A DNA stretch of 21,433 nucleotides from a virus, in the IMG/VR virus record IMGVR_UViG_3300051212_000465, positions 1 to 21,433 of that record; one strand, given 5' to 3'. The notes under the pieces were generated by a model, which was given only the letters and a program-made list of their open reading frames with translations, was not told the DNA's origin and did not search any database. This document shows positions 21,269 through 21,433 of the stretch, in pieces; position 1 is the first letter of the stretch; each line of letters starts with the position of its first letter. Made by a program: the position numbers and the translations under genes.

Positions 21269-21433
21269 ATGGCCAATCTGATCGCCTTCGCCGGTTACGC
21301 TCGCGAAGGAAAGGACGCTGCTGCCCAGCGACTGGTGGCTCTCGGATGGAGGCGCATTGCCTTTGGGGACATCATCAAGCGGCAGATCGACCCGCTGGTG
21401 CAGCAGCACCTGGGCTTTTCTGCGTTCACTGAG
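21269..21433 (+). CDS. P-loop nucleotide kinase, probable dNMP kinase (partial, 5' end only)
   Basis: The ATG is 5 bases after the previous stop and 55 codons are visible before the edge. It begins MANLIAFAGYAREGKDAAAQ, with a P-loop of the G-x-x-x-x-G-K-D type (GYAREGKD, residues 9-16), followed by RIAFGDIIKRQIDPL. Phage deoxynucleoside monophosphate kinases show the same opening: hydrophobic strand, G-x4-G-K-D loop, helix, then F-[AG]-D-x-[IL]-K. The family phosphorylates dNMPs to dNDPs for phage DNA synthesis. The C-terminal two-thirds are missing, so another P-loop kinase cannot be excluded. Confidence 0.62.
   Translation, partial: MANLIAFAGYAREGKDAAAQRLVALGWRRIAFGDIIKRQIDPLVQQHLGFSAFTE

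Overview
This window is a continuous piece of a double-stranded DNA tailed bacteriophage (Caudoviricetes) genome. It is almost fully coding, with no host-type genes, rRNA or tRNA seen. A lipoprotein that looks like an outer-membrane-to-inner-membrane spanin suggests a Gram-negative host. No gene identifies the host or the phage family; a podovirus-like virion is a guess. TAA, TAG and TGA are all used as ordinary stops, so the genetic code appears standard.

The genes lie in two divergent blocks that separate at about 16762-16830. The left block (minus strand, 16761 down to 1) is the virion block. In transcription order it holds a small acidic protein, a portal-like protein, a small overlapping protein, a coiled-coil scaffold-like protein, a terminator, the probable major capsid protein (MCP), a second terminator, a small protein following the MCP, a holin-like two-helix protein, a spanin-like lipoprotein, a head-tail-connector-like protein, a glycosyltransferase, and three tail-fibre-type proteins. 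The last of these is a giant fibre (at least 1474 codons) that runs off the left edge and is only visible as an open frame without a stop. The lysis-like genes and the glycosyltransferase are embedded among structural genes.

The right block (plus strand, 16831 to the end) holds the terminase large subunit, an unrecognised protein with a probable +1 frameshift into a Cys-rich module, a 177-aa protein, two small basic proteins resembling domains shared by phages and algal giant viruses, a probable virion decoration-type protein, and the start of a P-loop nucleotide kinase cut by the right edge. Genes are tightly packed, with ATGA, GTGA and TAATG junctions that suggest translational coupling.

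The points most worth a second look are: the frameshift near 19353-19357; near-identical fibre repeats whose DNA has diverged by 57 of 243 bases with only four amino-acid changes; the capsid gene isolated between two strong terminators with a 40-bp dyad in its leader; the holin/spanin-like pair inside the structural operon; and the DUF5754-like/DUF5872-like pair. No stretch over 300 bases lacks a gene; the longest gap is 12115-12271. All homology statements come from recognising sequence patterns by eye, with no database search.
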